22,552 bases of DNA, from positions 1 through 22,552 of the forward strand of contig QXVZ01032243.1 in the NCBI GenBank assembly GCA_008931825.1, given 5' to 3'. Below, piece by piece: positions 18,801 to 22,552 of this stretch (position 1 is its first letter; every line of letters begins with the position of its first letter). The DNA comes from Phallusia fumigata. Taxonomy: Eukaryota > Chordata > Ascidiacea > Phlebobranchia > Ascidiidae. A program made the translations under genes and the position numbers. The notes beneath the pieces are model-generated. The model did not search any database. It saw nothing but the letters and a program-made list of their open reading frames with translations, and was not told where the DNA came from.

Positions 18801-21800
18801 AGTTGATACTAAAATCGATACGAAGTATTCACGAATACGAATATTCAACCAAATTCATTCGAATACAATTCGAATAGGCGGTTATAAAATCGAAACAAAG
18901 TATTCACGAATACGAATGGTCGGAATTTATTCGAATACAATTTAAATTGTAAAAACCTGTTGTTGACGTAACAATTCGTGAATATATCAGTATTCGAATT
19001 GAACGAGCAATTAGGTTTTACTTGAAAATTCCTAAATTTGTTACGTATGACTTAAATTGTTAAAACTTTTGGTAGGCAAATATAGGACTCTCAACAACTA
19101 TGGCCACCGAAGTATGTTTGGGAGGCTTTTTAAACGTATTATGCCTTTTTTGTTCAATAATCGTCTCAATTTTGTGAGATTTGGCAGCTACTAATACTGA
19201 TTGCAATTCATTCGAATAGATAGCCAGAAGAAATCCTACAACATTCGCGAATACGATTACAACAACTATTTGTTCGAATACAATTTGAATTGCTGACCTT
19301 TAAAACTTATGTAACAAATCATGAATAGGAATAAGCCGGTAAATTTATTCGAATATTATTCGAATTGCTGGTATCCGAAATTTTTAAAAGAATTCATCAA
19401 TACGAGTGCATGAACCCATTTATTCGAATATCATTCGAATTGCTTGTCTCCGAAATTTTAAAGAATTCGTGAATACGAATACACGAATCAGCTTATTTGA
19501 ATACACTTCGAATTTTTAAACTCCGAAATTTTTTGATTAATTCATGAATACGAATACATGAATCGATTTATTCGAATACAGTTCGAATTGTCGAAAACCA
19601 CGTAAATATTCATGAATACGAATGTAGCCAATCAAGTATTCGTGAAGTATTCGAATGCATGTAATGTGTATTGTCTGCGTTGCTTTACGGTTATTGCAGG
19701 ATTATTTCTTTCTTTTTTAATTTGTAAAATCGTGAATTGTCTACCTATGTTGTAAGGTAATTCAGGCAAAACATTTCGCAACACTAATAATAACAAAACA
19801 TTTTTAGGTAAAATTTGATTGCAACTCTTTTAAGATCATCAGTCACGAAATATTTAGTTTTTGGTTCATAACATTCTATATCTGTGTAATGGTTTTCAAG
19901 CAGTAATCATGTGTTTGCTTCACAGATGCAACAATTAACGCTTGACGACAATCTAATCAACAATAATGGAGCAGATTTGTTATCTACTTGCATACATAAC
20001 ATTGATCAGCTTGGTCTTTTGCGTTGTGGAATAACCAGCAATGGCACTAAGGGGTTATCATCAGCCATCAGCAAACGGTCAAACCCAGTAAGAATGAAAT
20101 TCCACGTTCCTTTCAACGGTTTTTGTTTCTGTTAGTAAAATACATTAAACAAGGCGGTGAATAAATAATATTTTAGTACAACAACACATAGATTTACTAA
20201 TTGTCTATTATTACAATATCACGTTTTTTGGGACGTAAAGAGGAGAGATATCAAACTTTGTTTTAGCTTGAGTAAAACGTTTTTTTTGTATTTGTATTTT
20301 TCTTTGTTTTAATGAATTATTGAAAATGTACACAACTTTAGCATATACGTCAGTCGAGTCAAATGTGGTAAATAGATCCAAATTTACCTCAGAAATAAGT
20401 GACCCAGTACTGTCCACAATGCACGTAATCGCCCCCAGACTACTAAATTACTCTGCGATGTGTACAGTGAGGATGCGTGGTAACAATGCAAATTGAATAA
20501 GTTTCCATCATTTCACGTCATAATTATAGTGCTTCGAAATAGTTACAAAAGTTGGGAAATTGGAAACCTCAACCGTAACGCTTTACTACAGGGATATTGC
20601 GTGTACAATGTGGTACAACTATGTGTTCTGTTTATGTGTTTCAGATGAAAAGTTTATCACTTGGCTTCAATCCAATAGGAAACGAAGGAGCAAAACATTT
20701 AGCAACCTGCATACATAATATTGATAAACTTGGGGTCGAAGATTGTGGCATAACAGATGGTGGAATCATCGAGTTGTCATCAGCCATCTACAAAAGACCA
20801 TTACCGGTAAGTGTTAAACACGAACTAGTTACAAAAAGATATATTTTAGGTTTGATGTGGAAACAGTAATGGGATTTTAGAGTACATTGTATACCGACGA
20901 ACCCGGGTAATCACATAGCCAATTTTACGAGCTTTTTTATGCGATTATCCGGAATCGATATAAACAGCACATGTTGATAAAAGAGACGTTAACTGGCTGA
21001 AAAGTTCTTAAGACGCTCATTTATGGCTAAAAGACACTTGTGCTACACGAAAACTTGACAATAGCATTCTTTCCTACTTGCTTGCGAAAAAAGTATTTAC
21101 GTTCTCGATTTATTTCAACCTTGCCGTATCTAGGCTTTGCTTGAATAAACAAAATGCAATGGAATAAAACGGAATATGCGAATGACTGGATTCGTCTGTA
21201 TAAACGATCAGTTACAAAACAACTTTTGTAACTAATCTAAATTCTATCTTGTTTGTTTACATAACGCTATTCACGTGTTTTCAACTGTTTATGTTCTAAA
21301 CCATTTTCAGATGAAATTTGTGAAGTTGGGGAGAAATTCATTTGGCAAAGAAGGCGCTGAACACCTGGCTACTTGTCTGTACAATATAATAGATCGTGAC
21401 AGACTAGACCGGTGTTTACCTGAAGAAGTGATGGAAGTTCTAAGACCAAAATATCAATTGCTTAAAGACCTGGTAAGGCTTTTAACATTTACTACTCTTC
21501 GCCTCTTTTGAGTCATCTGCATATTCTCCAAAATGTCATCATTAAACTAAAATTCTTGACTATGTAGCAAACCCTTTCACTTGTTTAGGTTATGTTTTGT
21601 TAGTATATCATAGCACAGCGGTTTGAATGCATCATTATCGGCCAGCATCTGTTTGAGCAAAAAATCTGAAATAAACTGTGCTTTTTTTAGGAAAATTATG
21701 AGTTCATTAACACCACGTCATCAGTTGTCGGATTAGAAGGAGCCAAACTGGAAGTTGGTGGATGTATTGTTGAAATCCCACAAAATGCTTTGGATCAAGC

Positions 21801-22212
21801 AACAACGATCCAACTCACTTCTTACTATGGAAAAATAACTTCTTACTATGGAAAAGGAAGCAAAACGGTAAAAATGTCAACAAGCAAAATAATAGAATTA
21901 ATGCGACCTCAATGTTGTTTAGGACCAACTGACTCCTTTGCTTAAGTGCGAACCAAATCATCTGAAGTTTAGAAGGGATGTTTCCATCACTTTACCAACC
22001 TGCTACATTTCAAAACATCGGCAACAGATTGTGGTAAGTCACATGTTAACAATTTCGGCTGTACCAGAATTGAATTTCCTGTTTATTTTATTCAGGTGAA
22101 GGAGAGTGCGAATGGTTTGGAATGGAAAGATATTGAAACCGTTTATTACAAAGACAAAATGAGCCACACATTTTACACAACTCATTTTACTTGGCAAGTG
22201 CTGTTGATTTAG
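14952..22212 (+). CDS. 3' part of an NLR-like gene: NACHT C-terminal region, LRRs, ZU5
   Basis: Ten exons give about 742 codons in the window: 14952-15841, 16271-16396, 16537-16698, 17932-18093, 19926-20087, 20645-20806, 21311-21472, 21691-21867, 21923-22033 and 22096-22212. Every border inside the set has GT...AG and every intron between them is phase 0, so the frame joins without correction. The order is a helical post-NACHT region, a pre-LRR exon, about ten leucine-rich repeats and a ZU5 domain. NLRs are cytosolic sensors that oligomerise through NACHT; LRRs restrain or recognise; ZU5 appears with death-fold signalling in NLRP1, PIDD and UNC5. The 5' exons, including the ATP-binding P-loop and any effector domain, are not present, so sensor function is inferred. 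The TAG at 22210-22212 precedes the N at 22277. Confidence 0.8.
16271..16396 (+). CDS. NLR exon: pre-LRR / first LRR
   Basis: 42 codons (LQGSLFILTRCLHKIELEFF and so on) between TTTTATGTAG and CCA|GTAAGC. IELEFFDCEIESKDIQHLAG has the L-x-L-x-x-C-x-I-x-x-x-x-I-x-x-L spacing of ribonuclease-inhibitor-type LRRs. It is shorter than the next five exons (126 versus 162 bp), as if it lacks the first part of the module. Confidence 0.7.
16537..16698 (+). CDS. NLR exon: LRR module 1 (162 bp)
   Basis: 54 codons beginning LKMLSFGWMEVADVGARHLT and containing CIHNIERLHLNECRITSSGA. Two RI-type repeats of about 28 and 26 residues fill the exon exactly, with phase-0 borders (TTGCAG and CCG|GTAAGA). The first repeat is more diverged than in later modules (GWMEVAD instead of NNPI). 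The module ends SKRSNP, shared with the next ones. Confidence 0.82.
17932..18093 (+). CDS. NLR exon: LRR module 2 (162 bp)
   Basis: 54 codons: MKRLSLSNNPINDDGAEALA, then CIHNIDKLELSSCGITSAGV and a LSPAVSKRLNP end. It is the clearest pair of RI-type repeats in the gene (LxLxxNxI and LxLxxCxI). Acceptor TTTACAG, donor CCG|GTAGGA. The ATG at the start is an ordinary internal methionine. Confidence 0.85.
18094..18537 (+). repeat. intron block duplicated from the previous intron
   Basis: About 18205-18400 (ATTAATAGTAGCATGCGTTC ... CATTCGTCTTGTTGGCT ... AGCAACTTATATTTGTGTTT) is a diverged copy of 17588-17790. Both lie in introns beside LRR modules, so exon and flanking intron were probably copied together. 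No exon found. Confidence 0.5.
18538..19655. repeat. ~75-bp palindrome-rich minisatellite in an NLR intron
   Basis: Imperfect units of about 74-76 bp. GTATTCACGAATACGAAT starts at 18673, 18825 and 18900. TTTATTCGAATA-like starts fall at about 19344, 19419, 19492 and 19567. Each unit holds a TTATTCGAATACAATTCGAA palindromic part and a GAATTCGTGAATACGAATAC part, both near-self-complementary. The array is in two blocks (about 18538-19020 and 19200-19655) separated by non-repeat sequence. Units diverge strongly in the left block and less in the right. Confidence 0.75.
19926..20087 (+). CDS. NLR exon: LRR module 3 (162 bp)
   Basis: 54 codons: MQQLTLDDNLINNNGADLLS, then CIHNIDQLGLLRCGITSNGT and LSSAISKRSNP. 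Same repeat pair and borders as module 2 (TTCACAG, CCA|GTAAGA). It is separated from module 2 by the intron that contains the minisatellite. Differences from module 2 fall mostly at exposed x positions of the LxxLxL core, where ligand contacts would lie (inference). Confidence 0.84.
20645..20806 (+). CDS. NLR exon: LRR module 4 (162 bp)
   Basis: 54 codons: MKSLSLGFNPIGNEGAKHLA, CIHNIDKLGVEDCGITDGGI and LSSAIYKRPLP. Acceptor GTTTCAG, donor CCG|GTAAGT. It is close to modules 1-3 in the hydrophobic frame and in the CIHNIDKL block. Confidence 0.84.
21311..21472 (+). CDS. NLR exon: LRR module 5, diverged second half (162 bp)
   Basis: The first half keeps the module (MKFVKLGRNSFGKEGAEHLA, CLYNII). 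The second half, DRDRLDRCLPEEVMEVLRPK and YQLLKDL, no longer follows the LRR pattern. It is nonetheless exactly 162 bp, with TTTTCAG and CTG|GTAAGG borders. It probably caps the solenoid and links to the ZU5 domain (inference). Confidence 0.78.
21691..22212 (+). CDS. NLR exons: C-terminal ZU5 domain (three exons)
   Basis: Exons 21691-21867, 21923-22033 and 22096-22212 encode 134 residues. The first has GLEGAKLEVGGCIVEIPQNA, equivalent to the ZU5 G-x-L-x-x-x-G-V-x-L-x-I-P-x-x-A opening, and a 21-bp in-frame tandem duplication (TSYYGKI TSYYGKG). The second has LTPLLKCEPNHLKFRRDVSI then TLP, matching the ZU5 P-L-x-x-C-x-P-x-x-L-x-F-x-x-x-V-x-L block. The third has LEWKDIETVYYKDKMSHTFY and HFTWQVLLI-stop, the closing strand in which autoproteolytic ZU5 domains carry HFS. 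ZU5 occurs in ankyrins, UNC5, PIDD and, as part of FIIND, NLRP1. No UPA or death-fold segment follows; the stop is six residues after HFT. Confidence 0.78.
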
Positions 22213-22277
22213 TTAGTTCTCTCTTTCATACAAACTCGAGTTACTTCTGAACAAATTGGAACAGGTTTTTGATGAAN
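22213..22277 (+). other. 3' untranslated start of the NLR gene up to the N
   Basis: 65 bases after the TAG without a poly(A) signal, ending at the N at 22277. The true 3' end is not visible. Confidence 0.4.
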
Positions 22278-22552
22278 TCTTACTATGGAAAAGGAAGCAA
22301 AACGGTAAAAATGTCAACAAGCAAAATAATAGAATTAATGCGACCTCAATGTTGTTTAGGACCAACTGACTCCTTTGCTTAAGTGCGAACCAAATCATCT
22401 GAAGTTTAGAAGGGATGTTTCCATCACTTTACCAACCTGCTACATTTCAAAACATCGGCAACAGATTGTGGTAAGTCACATGTTAACAATTTCGGCTGTA
22501 CCAGAATTGAATTTCCTGTTTATTTTATTCAGGTGAAGGAGAGTGCGAATGG
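22278..22552 (+). repeat. exact 275-bp repeat of the ZU5 exon region (contig-end artefact)
   Basis: 22278-22552 is identical by eye to 21841-22115, directly after the N. It repeats the end of ZU5 exon 1 (22278-22304), all of exon 2 (22360-22470) and the first 20 bases of exon 3 (22533-22552). Introns are included and no base differs, so a recent overlap of contig ends is more likely than a real tandem exon duplication. Confidence 0.85.

Larger units (their letters stand above)
19656..21690 (+). other. remaining NLR introns
   Basis: Introns 20088-20644, 20807-21310 and 21473-21690, plus the tail of the minisatellite intron, show no further exon. The 19735-19830 part (GTTGTAAGGTAATTCAGGCA ... 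CGCAACACTAATAATAAC ... TTTTTAGGTAAAATTTG) resembles the 16999-17080 block of an earlier intron. Confidence 0.45.

Noticed and set aside
1..22552. CRISPR array, bacterial operon or phage module
   Set aside because: No regularly spaced repeats with unique spacers; spliced genes and animal transposons show the window is eukaryotic.

Overview
This window looks like metazoan nuclear DNA: AT-rich, with introns carrying GT...AG borders, several transposon superfamilies in different states of decay, and a multi-exon NLR-type immune-receptor gene. The NLR style, compact introns and transposon mix suggest an invertebrate deuterostome, most likely a Ciona-like ascidian tunicate. That species guess is inference, not proof. 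Four single-N joins (3015, 5960, 14655, 22277) mark contig joins. Two of them are flanked by exact duplicates (133 bp and 275 bp), which look like unmerged contig ends rather than biology.

Left part (1-7350, transposon-rich). The 3' part of a decayed piggyBac element runs from the window edge to a GGG|TTAA terminus at 1187-1191. On the minus strand lie the pieces of one DNA transposon of the animal CACTA/EnSpm-like (tnp2-related) kind. A C2H2 zinc-finger segment (5961-6417) is cut by an N. The transposase body (2066-4089) is interrupted only by the duplicated contig end. A PB1/ubiquitin-like ORF (1783-2073) and a possible acidic exon (1461-1577) follow it. A tRNA-derived SINE-like head lies at about 4943-5010.

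Middle part (7350-14950). Four direct-orientation copies of an unrecognised repeat family lie at about 7450, 8600, 9170 and 10530; the last two share a right-hand end. Next comes a broken minus-strand non-LTR retrotransposon with AP-endonuclease and reverse-transcriptase motifs (11056-13660). It is split by a 491-bp hAT-type MITE (11714-12204) with an 8-bp target-site duplication. About 1.3 kb without a recognisable gene follows.

Right part (14952-22212, plus strand). This is the 3' portion of one NLR-like gene: a 296-codon exon resembling the region C-terminal to the NACHT core, a pre-LRR exon, five leucine-rich-repeat exons of exactly 162 bp each, and three exons encoding a C-terminal ZU5 domain that ends at a stop codon. 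All visible downstream introns are phase 0. The NACHT P-loop exon is not in the window. NACHT-LRR-ZU5 is the order seen in vertebrate NLRP1, whose FIIND is a ZU5-UPA unit. Here the ZU5 ends in an HFT tripeptide where autoproteolytic relatives carry HFS, and the protein stops six residues later. This is the most interesting feature in the window. One intron of the gene holds a ~75-bp minisatellite rich in TTCGAA and GTATTCGTGAATAC palindromes.
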